Origin: Madurella fahalii
Lineage: Eukaryota; Ascomycota; Sordariomycetes; Sordariales
NCBI GenBank assembly: GCA_029876055.1
Contig: CM056875.1
Location: 4,799,001-4,863,000, forward strand
Direction: 5' to 3'
DNA: 64,000 nt
Below are positions 24,959 through 37,625 of this stretch, piece by piece (the stretch's first letter is position 1; each line of letters starts with the position of its first letter). The translations under genes and the position numbers were made by a program. The notes under the pieces are model-generated. The model saw only the letters and a program-made list of their open reading frames with translations. It was not told the origin of the DNA and did no database searches.

Positions 24959-26868
24959 TGTTTCTAACGGTCCTTTTCGGTGGAGTCAAGGTGAAAATCC
25001 GCGCCTAAACGGACGAGGCCGGTAGCTTCCGGTTGCAAGGCGACTTGGACGAAGCTTGTTAAGACGTAAGCTAGGTGCCCTGAAACTTTGGAAAGCAGCG
25101 AATATGTGTTCAGCGTGTAGCTTAGTTTCTCTGGAAGGTGTTTCTAGTGTAGTCTGCGGGTTGCCTTGAAACCAACGGCGGGCCGACGGCCGGAAGAAGG
25201 CGGCGGGCGGCGATAGTTGTGACGGAATGAACGCCTTATCAGCTTATCGGCACAGGAAATGCTGCTCTCACCAGAACCGATCGGTTCCGTGCTGTGCAGG
25301 GTGTTAGAGGAGCGTCGATAGAGCCAGTTATCCTCGTCTCTGCACCGTCTCTTACGAGGAATTCCCCTTTCAATCGCCTTCTTCTCTCACTCATTCACTA
25401 CTTACAGCGAGTGACAGGGTGTAACGGCCCGGATGTCGAACGCACGTTCGTAGCCTTGCAGCCCTGGGGGGGTTGTTCTTGGCGTGCAGAGCGAATCGGA
25501 TGGAACGGCGCTGTCGAAAGGCGTCATCTAGAGCACGCAATCGTTCTCGGCTTCGACTGGACCAAAGTTTTCGCGGAGACTTCAAGCAGTAGATGCCATG
25601 GTTGCGGTAAGAGTGTGCCACTGCGCTACGGGACGGCCGGCTGGGTTGAAGAGTTGGGTTGGGATAAAAAGGGAAATAAAAGGTGGTGTAAGTGGGATGC
25701 GCTTGCTGGCCTATGCCTGCTTTGGTGTCTCTGCCCGCTTGCCCGCTTCGGTTGCTGGGAGGATCATATAATAAATGCTGCGGGATTAAGTATTTCTCCT
25801 CCCTCCTTCACAGATTTGTCAAGTAGGTTAGATCCTTTTTATTTTGGCAACTGATGCGAATTCCCTAAAACGGAGAATGAGTTCCGACCGCGGGGACGGG
25901 ATGCCCGGTCATGACAGCGCAGGGGGGAGAAAAAGAAGAGGAGCGATACAAATCTCTGCTTTTCAATCCCCAGACCGTTATGCCTCACCTTGTGGAGTCG
26001 TGCTCCGTCCGTCGGAAGCCTAGGCTAATAATAAGCGCGGCTAGAGAGACCGTAGAAAATTTCCATGTCACCTTCCCGGGAGACCCCTCTTGCAACGGAG
26101 GCGGATCTGGAAGGCGACTGGGCGTGGGTCTTGGTTGTTGTTGCTTAGAAATCCGCACATACCCGCAGAAAACGTGCTCGTGGCGGCTTACACCAGACGC
26201 CGAAGGGCGCAGTCTTCGGCATCCGAAGCGTGCGGAAGCATGTGGACTGCGGACTGCGGGCGGTGAAGTAGGGTCGTAGCCTGGGATATCTCCGGCATGT
26301 GGTAAGAAGAAGCCGCTCGGCTTGTGATAGAAAGACGGAATCGGAGAATGAGGTTGGTAAGATAGGTACGTAATTACGCCGCGGTTATCCGTTTCATTTG
26401 TATCCCTCGGCCAGTTCACCCAGAGCTCCGGACACTGCACCCATAAAACTGAACCGCAATGTTTCTATTCAACTGCCAAGTGTAACTCCAAAGGAACGAA
26501 AAAGGTCGCGGGTTGGCAAATCTCATCTATAATGGTACATAATTACAAGGTAAATAAAACCCACCCACAACCCGACCTCATTACCGGCATGGGCATTTCC
26601 TCCGCCCAAATATGAGTACACCATCATCTTGTGCATCCTTCGTAGCTCATCCCCGACCCTATACCAAAATAAATCCCCAAACTCTTCCCATTCTGGCCTT
26701 CAATTCTCACCCCCAAAAAACGCCGTTTGATGCTTGCGTCTGCATGTCAAGAAAAGCTGTAGCGAACACGCTGTAAGAAGGGTATAGAAATACATGTGCA
26801 TGAGTGCTCAAATAAGAAAAGAAACTGTGTGCTAGATGGCATATCGAAATGCGCCTTTTCGGCACCAT
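24959..26868. other. Intergenic: gcs1 promoter and 3' flank of the CFEM-like gene
   Basis: About 1.9 kb. Open frames such as that at 25294-25854 have no recognisable features and no splice-supported continuation. The AT-richer 26500-26800 part is probably the 3' UTR of the minus-strand CFEM-like gene. Confidence 0.55.
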
Positions 26869-29550
26869 CTATCGGACGTTCAAATAGAGATCGTCCCCCT
26901 TTCTCGTAGGTGTCAGTTCAGGAACCCAGCCGGGCGTGATTGGTACCGGCGCGCTTGGCTCCTCTTTTGTCCACCCCGCATTGGCTTTTCGCGGTCTGGC
27001 ATCCTTGCCGCTGCCTCCAACAAGCGCAAGAGCTGCGACCTTGTCCGTTCCGCGCCGCTTGGCGAGGAGAGAGCTTTGGCTTGAACTATCCGCTGATAGT
27101 GGGGTCTGCGGTGATGGTGATGACTGCTCCGCCGGCCATGGTGTAATGCCGCGCTGCTGCTGCGGCAAATCAGACCGCCTCGGGGGATTTTTGTCCGGTA
27201 ACCCGTACAGTGGTGTCGGCTGCGGCGGTCTTGTTCTTACTTCTGGTCTCTGGGTCTGTCTCCAGTACGAAGCCGGATTCGCAACCTGCCGTTGCCGCTG
27301 CCAATATTGCTGTTCTGTCGGAGATACTGGCGATAGCCGTGTCTCCGGGGACCCTGTCCTCAACTGCCCGGGGTTTCGGTTCGGAACCGGATTTAGAGAC
27401 GGGGCATTCCACGGTCTTGGGCCCCCGTTTTGTTGCAGCGGAGCCGCCGGTGTCGCATTCCTCTTCGGCGGCACATTTTCTCCTGCGGCCCGGGGGTTTC
27501 TCTGCGGCGGATGCCACATATTGTACCTATGTGCAGGAGGGAGCAAATCGGCTTCTGGTGCCCTGCTGAACGCAGCCACCTGCTGCCCGTCGGTGGGTCT
27601 GCGTATCTTGGGATAGGTGACCGGAGATTTCCCCGGAGAGATCGGCGTTCGCGGGGATTCGACGACGGGAGATAAATCGACCTGAGGTTCGTCTTCGATA
27701 ATGTCCTCATCCTCAAAAGGTGCCGCCGCCGCCGATTCAATCGATGTTGCCGAATCTTGCGATATCCTGCGGCTTGCTCTCCTAGCCGAGCGCTGTCTGC
27801 TCTTTCCTCCAGTCAAGTCCCTAGCTTCCCGTATCATCGCGAAGTACGTGTCCGGTGGCCGATTTTTCGCCGGTGTTGGCTCTCTTGAAATGGTCTCGGC
27901 GGTTTGCGACAACCTCGCGCCGGGATGCGGGCTCGTAAACCTCGGCTCCCGGCGCTGGTCTTTGAACGCGATTGGTGAACCTAGCCTGGCTTGTTCCCGG
28001 TTTAACGGGAGTCTGAGCGGCGGAACTACGGCATCCGGCGAGAAGCCGCCATATGCGTCCTTGGCCCTCTCGGCTTTCGTCTTATCTTCCGGGCTTGGCA
28101 ACTCAACTTCAACCGGCGTCGAAGGAACCTCGTGAATAGCTGTTCGTGCAGGTGACGGCATTTTTTGAGGCGTCCTAGTCTCCGGCCCTCGGGTAGACGT
28201 GTTGCTCAGAATCCAATTGCCCCCTTTATCAGCAAAGTAATATTTTGTCGCAGACTGGGGATCTGTGGGTGGCGGCCGCCAGATGGTACTTCCGCTAGGG
28301 ACAACCTCGCCCTCTCCGTCCTCAGCGAACTCGGTAACCACGCTATCTCTTCCGTTAGCTGGGGCTTGAATGACCCTCGCGGAGCCTTTCGGTATAGCGA
28401 GAGTCAGCGACGGCTTTGGTGGGCTTCGGTCCGCCTTCGGCGTTGGGGTGTTGGACGCAGGAGTTAAAACCACTTTTGGCACCCTCGGCTGAGTTGGAGC
28501 CGGAGTAGGGACGGAAGCAGGAGCGAAACCTGACGGATCGTTCGCGACAGTTCCGGCCAAAAACGGAGAGATGGCAAGGCCAACCACTCCCTGTTGGGTA
28601 GTCGGCTGATTCAACTGCCATCGGGGATCCGTGGGGTTCCTCTTTGCCGGGATCCGGGCCAGTGGGCTAGTGATCTGAACGGCGGGGGCGCTGCCGCGGC
28701 GGCTTTTCCGCCCAAAACTCACCGAATCCCGCATCTTCGAGAAGCCGGCCTCCAAGTCACCAAATCTCCGCCGCCGGATGCATCTCCCCAGAAACACTAG
28801 CAGTATACCAAGAATCACAACGGCAGCGCATCCAAGCGTTATCCCCGCAACTTGCGAGCCATCAAGCTTTGGCCGACCAGCCGAAGGGGTCGAACTTGCA
28901 GGGTCAGGGGACGCGGTAGACTCGACGTTTGTTAGAGCAGTCGTTCGCGATATTGACGCATCGGGGATCACCGTGGTCGCTGTCTCTCTCAAGGTGGTTG
29001 TCGTTTGCGTCCTTGTGGTCATCTCGGGCGGTGTGGGCAAGAAAAGGCGCCTCGTTCCTGAAGGGGGGGCGAAGGAGGTCGCCACAATGACCGGATTTGT
29101 ATTTGACGCTGCATCCGACACCCCGAAACACATGTTGTAGGCTATCGTCGATGCGTCCTCTGTCGACAGTCAGCACATTCTGTTCTCGACAGCTGATAGC
29201 CGGCCAGTTCACTCACTGCTCTCATCGTCGTCCCTGCAAGAGCGGGACCTGATCGCATCCATGATACATGACAAGGCGCCTTCACCGATAGTATACCCGG
29301 ATTTGCCCCGCTGCCGACACAGGCATTGCAATGATAGTGTATCCCCGCATATACTGGAATCAAGATCGGTTGAGATGAAAGACTCGAAGCATTTCTGGGC
29401 GCAGACCGGCGCGAAGTTCAAGATTTCGGCCGGGATGTTAGACGCTGCCTCGGCAACAATGGTATGAAGTGTCGTCCATATTGCGAGACATAGTAGCGAT
29501 GGCCAGTATGCCATCCTCCGAAGCGACATCTGAAGTAGGAGGTCAGCCAT
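26869..29550 (-). CDS. CFEM-like, Cys-rich single-pass membrane protein with a long disordered cytoplasmic tail
   Basis: Two exons (29550-29217, 29159-26869; 57-nt intron) give 874 residues. The N-terminus has a signal-like hydrophobic segment after a short basic stretch (about 8-35). Residues about 40-125 carry eight cysteines in a CFEM-like order (CAQKC, SSIC, QCLC, LSC, SRSC, NMC); the last cysteine is encoded by exon 2, which supports the splice. A Ser/Thr-rich stalk, a strong transmembrane helix (about 215-237) and an RRRRF stop-transfer patch follow. The remaining 630 residues are Pro/Ser/Arg-rich and disordered, presumably cytoplasmic. CFEM domains occur in fungal surface proteins for adhesion, haem/iron capture or signalling. 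This layout looks more like a sensor or anchored receptor than a secreted effector, which is inference. No GPI signal is seen at the C-terminus. Confidence 0.8.
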
Positions 29551-31495
29551 CCGTGTCGGGGGTGCCCGGTGTCAACGGGCAGCGTTACGCTTCTCCGCAC
29601 CTCCAAGAGAGTTCAGTCCATCTGCCCCGGAGGTTGTCAAGGTCGTCAGCCGCTAGCCAAGGTGCTCGAGATGGCCGGACGAGAGGTAAGACAGGTAGTT
29701 CCCGTGGCCACGCCAAGCTAGGAGGCCTGAAGGGAGAACCCACGGGTGGGTGGCCTCGGCGGCTGAAGAAGGGCAGGATAGACAGCTGAGAGCGGCCAAC
29801 GTATCTGCGGCCTATGGTCTAAACATTAAAGGAGATGGCCAGCATCCCTCCTGGTATGTGTGTAGGCACGGTAAGGTAGTTTGCCCGAACGAATAAGGCT
29901 GCATCGGGAGATGAGAAAGGGGGAGAGAGCTGCGTCCGCTTCGAGACGCAGGGACAGCAACAACAAGAATTAGAGACTAATCAGGAAGCAAACAATACAT
30001 GGAATTGTCTCGCAACACAAAACGGAAGGCAACTCCCGAGAAACTTGAAACGAAGAGAAACGAGGAGAGTAGAGAGCCAAAGAAAAGGAAGATGTGACGA
30101 GATGGTGACCTTGCGAAACCATCCATGGCGGCCATATGCTGCCTTTTCTCTTTACCGCTGGCAGCTCCTGCTTCGGGTGTTGTCCTGCGCGTAATGAGAC
30201 TCGGGCGCGCCACTACGACCACACAAATGGCATTGCCAATGCCATGCCACATGCCACATGCCCCTTGCCGCCTTGGTGCAGGACGGGGAACGGGAAATCG
30301 CTCTTCGGCAACCGGATGGCAAGCCGCCTGCGGCTCTGCTCTGCTCTGGTCAATGTCAGAGCATATGGCTGACCCAACATGGGCTGGCGCTGGCAACCGG
30401 GTTAGTCAGTCATTTGTGCAAGCGCGGCGCATCGATCTGGCGTGGACATCGACAGCGGTCGAGCATGCGGGCTCAGCCCAGGGCGGCCGCGCCATTGGCT
30501 AGAAGGGCTTATTTCGAGAGGACATTGCCGATGAAGATGTGGCGGTACCTGCACGCGCACACCATCGGAAGCTCTATAGTTGGCTATAGTTGGACCCTTG
30601 CAGGAGCAGTCTGCATGCAAACGAATGGCTCAGAGGCTCGGGCTGAGGGTTTCCAGTACATGGGCGCGCGCGCTTGTGGCCGGCGCCTAAAAATGGGGTG
30701 CAACTTCTCTTCAGCCAGTGATTGGAGGGCAACCCAAGGCCCCCACGTGATCCATCAAACCCACAACAGTGGTTCCTGGGACGACTGACTCAGCACTTCC
30801 AAATTCCCCCCAATCACCAACAACTGTTGGCAGACACTGCACGTATGTACAGTGTACAGCCTCCTTCCCAGCGTTCCGTTGCATCTCTCCTCGGGCCGAG
30901 ATTATTTCGAGACATGCTCGTTGGTGCTGCAATCCTGCGGAGAGGTGCCGGTTGGCCTCATGCTGACCCAGAGAACCAGGTTGTCTTAATCTATCTGATT
31001 CGCAGTATAGTAGGGCTGAAGTACGACGATCAGCGGACGCACTTGGGCCGCAGACGCCCCACAAGCGCCCAAGGGGCTATCAATGTTAGAAGAACATGCA
31101 CTCCTACATCTTGTGATACATGGACATCGCAGCAAGCGAAACATAAGGATCCGGCTCGGCGCTAAGATAGGCACCGGCATTGCATCGACATTGCATCAAA
31201 ACGTACCCGGGTTCTGTCCCAGCAAAATACAAGCTGCCGTCCCTTTTGGTATCTAGTTGATGTTTCCGTGCTTCATTACAAACCCAGTGACGCATCTCGG
31301 CCCCTCGAGAAGTCCTTCCTTTGGTGCAAATTTCTTCGTCTCTGATCATATGGGATGACAAATCCACCACAACACCTGCCAGAACTGTCTCCGAATCGCC
31401 TGCTATATCCTCATGGGATGCAAGAAGCCAGTTCGCCATTTCGTACCATCCCCCGCGCAGAATACATTCCAAATCTCCCTTCCAGAAGCATTGTG
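29551..31495. other. Intergenic: promoter of the CFEM-like gene and 3' flank of DBP5
   Basis: About 1.9 kb with only short featureless frames on both strands. No RNA gene or repeat of note seen. Confidence 0.55.
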
Positions 31496-33035
31496 TCAGT
31501 TGCCGAGCGCGTTGGGGGCGTAGTCGGGCCGCGCCCGGCTCGACTTGATGACGTCCTGCACCTTCTTCTCCGTCTCATCCCAGTCATCCGGGCTCAGCTG
31601 GATCAGATCGATACCGTAGAATTCAGCGATTTGAGACAGCGCCTCAAAGCTCTTGCGGTCGTAGACAAAGCTAATACTGACACCAACACGCCCGAACCGG
31701 CCAGTACGACCAATACGGTGGAGGTACGTCTCCGCATCTGGCTCCCTATCACCGAAGCCCTTCATTGGGATGTCGTAATTGATCACCATCGACACGCTGG
31801 ACACGTCAATGCCGCGCGCCAAGACGTTGGTCGTGATGAGCACCTTGGACCGGCCGGACCTGAAATCATCAAGAAGAGCATCACGGTTTTGGCCCTCGTG
31901 CGCGCCGTGCAGCGCCGAGACCTTATGTCCATCTGCCTCCATCCGCCGCTGAATCTCGTTCGCACTCTCCCGCGTCTGGACGTGGACACGTTAAAATCCT
32001 GCTTCCTTGGAGCCGTGGCCGACACGAACGTACCTTGACGAAGATGACAGACGAGCCAATCGTCATGAGACCGTAAAGCTTGCAGAGAATGTCGTACTTC
32101 TTTGTCTCGTCGGGACAGTCCATGTACATTTGGGAAATGCCTTTGACAGTCAACTCCTGGTGGCGGAGCTTGATCTCGTTTGCATTCGGCGCAAACTTTC
32201 TGGCATATGTCATGACCTTGTCCGGGAACGTGGCTGAGAATAGAAGAATTTGAATTGTCTTAGGAAGCATCCTGGCTTAACATCAGTACACAGAAACGAC
32301 TCTTAACGATATCTCCCTCTGAGGCACGTACCCCTTCACTCGGAGGCACTGGTCCCCGAGGCCTTGCTGATCAAGCATGTTGTCGGCCTCGTCAATAACC
32401 AGGACCTTCAACTGGGACACGTCGAACTGGCGGCGCCGGACAAGGTCCATGACGGTACCAGGAGTGCCCACCACTATACTGGCCCTAACGCCCGTCTCGC
32501 GCGAGATTGCGCCGGGAATGGCAGCCTCGACAATCAAGTTCTCGCAGAACTGGCCCACCGTCTGAATGACGCCCTGGATCTGACGTGCAAGCTCACGGCT
32601 AGGCGCCAGGAGTAGCGCCTGTGGCTGTGTAGGTTTGGAGAAGTCGACCCGCGACAGGACGGTGAGAACGAATGCGGCTGTCTTGCCAGTGCCCGACTGT
32701 GACTGAGCGATCATATTGCGCGGAGGGTTGCTTATCATGAGCGGCAGCGCCTTCTCTTGGATCTTGGACGGCTTCTTGAAATTCATAGCCAGGAGGCCGT
32801 CATTGATCGGCTTGGGAAGGCCAAGCTCTTCGAAGGACGAGACCGAGTAGAGAGGGCTCTCCGTGTCGTTCTGGAGGTCGCTCAGCTTCACCTCGACGTC
32901 ATACGTCGTTTCGATGAGACCACTGTTGACTCCCTCGTCAACCGGAGCATCAGCGCCATTGTCTCCTTGGTTGGCAGCTGCATCTTCGGCCGGTGCGTCG
33001 CCGGGCTTGGTGATGCGACTGGCAAGGTCTGCCAT
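31496..33035 (-). CDS. DBP5: DEAD-box ATP-dependent RNA helicase DBP5 (mRNA export)
   Basis: Three exons (33035-32332, 32271-32034, 31975-31496; introns 60 and 58 nt) give 473 residues, typical for DBP5. Motifs in order: a Q-motif region (GLPKPINDGLLAMNFKKPSKIQ), Walker A SQSGTGKT, PSRELARQIQ, VGTPGTV, DEAD, SAT, then RGIDVSSV and HRIGRTGRFGR in the second RecA domain. The insertion GFGDREPDAETY in that domain separates DBP5 from eIF4A-like helicases. DBP5 works at the cytoplasmic face of the nuclear pore, where Gle1 with inositol hexakisphosphate and Nup159 stimulate it to strip export factors from mRNA; it also has a role in translation termination. The acidic Ala-rich N-terminus is the usual variable extension. 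Confidence 0.97.
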
Positions 33036-34264
33036 GGTTGCGATTCTGATGTTTGGGGTATGAACTACCGTGGAGACAAAGTTAGGATCGACTACGCGGC
33101 GCGCAACACGGAATCAAGAAGGTAGGTGAGATGCTGTCATGTTGGCGGCAGTGGAAAATGGAGTTTCCCGCGAGTCGTGGTCGAACTGTGGCTGACCTCC
33201 TGCCACAACACTAGTCGCCAGCGCTTGCATCTGGATTCGGGTATTTGCGCGAACAAACGGGGATATGAACTTACACGTGGACAAAGGTCTCCAAGACTAA
33301 GAAGCGCCGAAAAATCGGCGAAAACGGCCAGAGACGTGTGCTGCGCCCCCTTGCAGACTTTTCCTTGTGCTTTGCTTGCCACACGGAATGGAAGCTCGAC
33401 CAAAAGCACTTCAGAAGATATGGTGGGGCTGAGCTTCGCGCCTGGTGTTGAACAGTTTGGCGGGGTATTTCCCAGCATTCCTGCCTGACACATTAGGCGA
33501 CAAACCATTTCGTGGTCGGTCCAGCCTGCATGACAAAGAACCCGATCTGTACTGTAGTATCGACGTAGCAAACCCTCCACCGAACGTGGGCTATCCCAAC
33601 GGAAGGTAACACGAAAATGAGGGAGGCAGAGAGGAGGAACACACACATAACGGGAAATATGGAAGAAGAAGGAAAGAAGCAAGATTCCGTTCCATATATG
33701 CCGTTAGGCGGCAAACAATTCACGAGTTGCAATGGTCGGGATGAGCTAGCCAGACCCTCTGGTGGGTACAGCACATACCTGGTATGCCGATAGACTGGCT
33801 CGAATTTCTAGGGTCCGGGGCAAGCGGACTTGAATAGCAACGGCAGAATGAAACAAACAGATTCTGGGTTTTAGGTTCCACCTTACTTATTATGTCAGGA
33901 GAAGATAGAGAGTAATGGCTTGGCCGATACAAGCTTCTTCCCCGGGCCATGGGCTGTTGTTTCCTGGCTCATGGTTCCGCTCGGTTATTAGCGACTAATA
34001 ACGCTGCTTCTCGGCGCCCGCTGCGGCCAGGGCGCGTTTTCAGCCACCTTACCTCACCAATTGACCAGCGTACTGTAGCATCCAACTTATGCGCTATCCG
34101 TACTACGTTGTCTCACAGGCTGTGTAGCTGATCCCCCGCAATCGCGAATCGACTACCACTCCTGCCCCCCTTCGCAAAGATAGCCTTTGGCATGTTTATG
34201 CGGGTTCGCCTGTCGTTCATGGTTAGAACTGGGGAAACAAGGGTCCTGAAAGCGCGCGGGAATC
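33036..34264. other. Divergent promoter region between DBP5 and BZZ1
   Basis: About 1.2 kb separating two head-to-head genes. No gene recognised. TACTGTA heptamers occur near 33550 and 34070. Confidence 0.6.
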
Positions 34265-36688
34265 ATGGCTGAGGTGGTGGATGTCGCCCCGACATTGGGG
34301 TCGGAGCTCAAGGTTCGACCCGCTGTCCCCGAGGAGGCCGCTCGTTTCTCGAGCCGGGCTGACAACAGGTGATGCTGCAGGACGGGTTCAAGCCGGCGAA
34401 CGCATGGGTCGCCAACGGTATCGCCTGGCTCGACGACATCCAGTCCTTTTATCGCGAGCGGAGTGTGATCGAGAAGGAGTACAGCGCCAAACTCAATGCT
34501 TTGGCCAAGAAGTACTATGAAAAGAAGACGCGCAAGTCGGCAACTCTGAGTGTTGGCGACACTCCGACCATGACACCTGGCTCGCTTGAGAGGTACGGGC
34601 TTGCAGCAAACCCGCCCTGCCGGCCGCTGTGCGCTGTTCATGCCAGACTTACACTGCGTCCAGTGCATCCCTCACAACGTGGTCAACACATCTCAGCACG
34701 TTAGAAGCACGAGCCGACGAACACGAGCGCTACGGGAACGACCTGGTCGCCAAAGTGGCAGAACCGCTAAAGCACATCGGGGCGAGGTTCGAGGAGTTGA
34801 GAAAGCGCCACGTCGAGTACGCCGAGAAACTCGAGAAGGAACGAGATGCGTCATACGCCGACCTACGGAAGACGAAAACAAAGTACGATGCTGTGTGCCA
34901 GGAGGTGGAGAGCAAACGCAAGAAGACCGAGTCCGCATTCGACAAGGCCAAGGCGCAGAGTGCCTTTCAGCAACAGATTCTCGAGATGAACAATGTCAAG
35001 AATACCTACCTAATTGCCATCAACGTCACAAACAAGCAGAAGGAGAAGTACTACCACGAGTACCTGCCTGAGCTCATGGACAGTCTTCAGGACCTTTCCG
35101 AGTTCCGTACATTCAAGCTGAACGGACTATGGACTCTGGCTTCGCAGCTAGAGGCCAGCATGCTTCAGCAAAGCGCTAGCCAGGTCAACCACTTGAGCCA
35201 GGAGATCACGCGCAACCAGCCTCACCTAGATTCGATGATGTATATCCGGCACAACATGGGCGGCTTCCAGGAACCCCCGGACAAAGTGTTTGAGCCCAGT
35301 CCGGTTTGGCACGACGACGGCGCCCTGGTTGTCGACGAGCCAGCCAAGATCTACTTGCGGAATCTGCTCAGTAAGTCCAAGAGCCAGCTTGGAGAATTAC
35401 GGCGCGAGGTGGACAAGAAGAGACGGGAGGTGGAGGCGATGAAGCGAGTGAAGCAAAAGGTCCGGGACGGAACGGAACAGAAGGACGAGGTAACGGTGGT
35501 ATCGCAGATATTTATGATGCAGGAGGACCTACACCAGGTGGAACGGAAGCGTCTGACGGCCGAAGTCGAGACGTCGACCATCACCTCGGCGGTCGGCGAC
35601 GTGACGCTCGGTGCAAAAAACCACAACTTCAAGTCGCAGACGTTCAAGATCCCTACAAACTGCGATCTTTGCGGAGAGAGGATATGGGGGTTATCCGCCA
35701 AGGGGTTCGACTGCCGGGACTGTGGCTATACCTGCCATAGCAAGTGCGAGATGAAAGTGCCGGCTGAGTGCCCCGGCGAGCAGTCCAAAGAGGAGCGCAA
35801 GAAATTGAAGCAGGAGCGGCAGGAGGCGGCAAATGCTCTGCTCAAGCCAAGCGGCCCACCCGACCACGTCGCCGAGTTGCCTGCTCTTGGCCGTTCGGAT
35901 ACGGTGAGCTCCGGGAGGTCTGGATATGCAGCTAGCGCACAACGGTCCATGACGAGCCCTATGTCGCCGACGGGGGAAACGCCTCCGGAAGTGCCCAGCT
36001 CAACTCGGCCCACAACCACGCCTGCACCCAGTACGCTGAGAAAGAATCGTGTCGTAGCGCCCCCGCCGGCCGCGTATATTAGCGAATTGCCGGGTAGTGT
36101 CCCGAACGGCGGCTCGTCGCCGGCGCCGGAGCAGAAGGGTAGGATGCTCTATACCTTCGAATCCGGGGGGCCGGGGGAGTTGTCAGTTCCCGCGGACCGT
36201 GAACTCATCATACTGGAACCCGACAGTAAGTACTACTCGCACAATCCGGTAAAGCACCATCACTTACACACAAACCTCACTTTGTAGGCGGATCCGGCTG
36301 GGTCAAGGTTCGGGCCGGCTATAAAGAAGGCCTTGTGCCTGCAAGCTACGTCGAGACCTCTGCGGCCGCGCCTACGGCCATCGCGCCACAGCATACGGGA
36401 CAATCGGCGCGGCCGCCGTCAACGTACTCCAACAGCGGGTCATCCATCGGAACTGCGGGCCCAGCAGGGAAGAAGAAGGGCCCAGCAGTGGCGCCCAGGC
36501 GCGGGGCGAAGAAGCTCAAGTACGTGGAAGCAATGTACGACTATACCGCTCAGAGCGATGCAGAACACAGCATGACCGAAGGCGAACGGTTCGTGCTGAT
36601 CAAGGAGGATCCGGGAGACGGGTGGGCCGAGGTGGAAAAGGGAGGTGTGACTAAGAGCGTGCCAGCAAGTTATGTACAGCTTGTGTAG
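34265..36688 (+). CDS. BZZ1: BZZ1-type F-BAR, C1 and tandem SH3 protein (actin patch/endocytosis)
   Basis: Four exons (34265-34312, 34381-34592, 34664-36225, 36288-36688) give 740 residues. Order: FCH/F-BAR domain with coiled coil (about 15-330, including DGFKPANAWVANGIAWLDDI), a second coiled-coil segment, a phorbol-ester-type C1 zinc domain (about 406-455, H then CDLC, CRDC, CHSKC), a Pro/Ser-rich linker, SH3-1 (about 580-635, ending GLVPASYVE) and a C-terminal SH3-2 (about 684-740, YDYTAQSDAEHS to VPASYVQLV). BZZ1 binds curved membrane and Las17/WASP to stimulate Arp2/3-dependent actin assembly at endocytic sites. An alternative acceptor 12 nt upstream of exon 2 would add VMLQ; I chose the downstream one because it gives the conserved ELKDGFKP junction. 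Confidence 0.95.
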
Positions 36689-37625
36689 ATTGTCTCTAAC
36701 TAGGGTGCATGACCTTCCGCAACACGAGGCTTAAGAGAGCGGGCCGGGCGGTCTTGTCATTGAGGAAGAGGAGGCCGCACCGGCGCATAGACGTGCGGTG
36801 CTGCAGGGCAGGTAGACCAATCATATCCGGGGCAAGGGTGGTTCTATATCAAGAGCTACTTGGGCTACTTTGTGAATCAACTCGATAGAATCCGTCTTGG
36901 TCGGAGTTACACGGACACGGCCTGTCTGGCACGCAGCGGCCGTAGTCGGATTGCTGTGCTGGAATGTTACGGTGGAATGTCACGGCGGAATGTCTCGGGG
37001 ACCAGAAATCATGGCAGGTCTACAACGTACAGCCACTCAACCGCTAGAAGGCAGGACAGGGGGGCTCGCCCCCGGATCTTGGCAGAATGACGTGCATATG
37101 CTGCCCGCCTTGTGTCGTACTGTAGTGTAGACTTTCCGGGGCAACCCTCAACATCCTCTGTTGTCCCAAAACGAAGGTCAGAATTACGCCGGAAGCGTCT
37201 CTGCGCCAGAACGCATAGCGCAATGACGGACTCATGTGTACTGTACATCACATCTGTGCGCGGCCATCGCCGTGCTACGCATCGCCAGGGAAATATCGCA
37301 ACCTCACATGTGCCACATGTACCTGCTTTGAATAAATCTCTGTGGCCGGAAGAGTCCAGCTTGAGCTTCCCAGCTGCCACCCAGACAAGCTCCTCGCTCT
37401 GTAGTCAACCGCGGCCGTCCACTCATGTAATTTAGTTCCAGCTTGTCTGATCCGGGCCGCCATTGCTCACCATCTTCACTGCTCCTCTTGTTTCGCCATC
37501 CTTCTCGTGTCTCCGAAAACACTATCGTTCCTTGAGGAGCTCGTCCTCCCTACGAGCCCAAGTTGCTTCATTCTAACCTTGGCGATCCAGCTCGGCAGCC
37601 CATCTCCCGATCTACTGTTGCCAAG
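36689..37625. other. Intergenic: BZZ1 3' UTR and GH72 promoter
   Basis: About 0.9 kb. It contains one exact GTACTGTAC word at 37238-37246 and a pyrimidine-rich stretch at about 37470-37580 before the GH72 start. No gene seen. Confidence 0.6.

Noticed and set aside
25294..25854. 186-codon open frame between gcs1 and the CFEM-like gene
   Set aside because: Composition is irregular (late Trp/Cys-rich stretch), no conserved motif recognised, and a minus-strand frame overlaps it.
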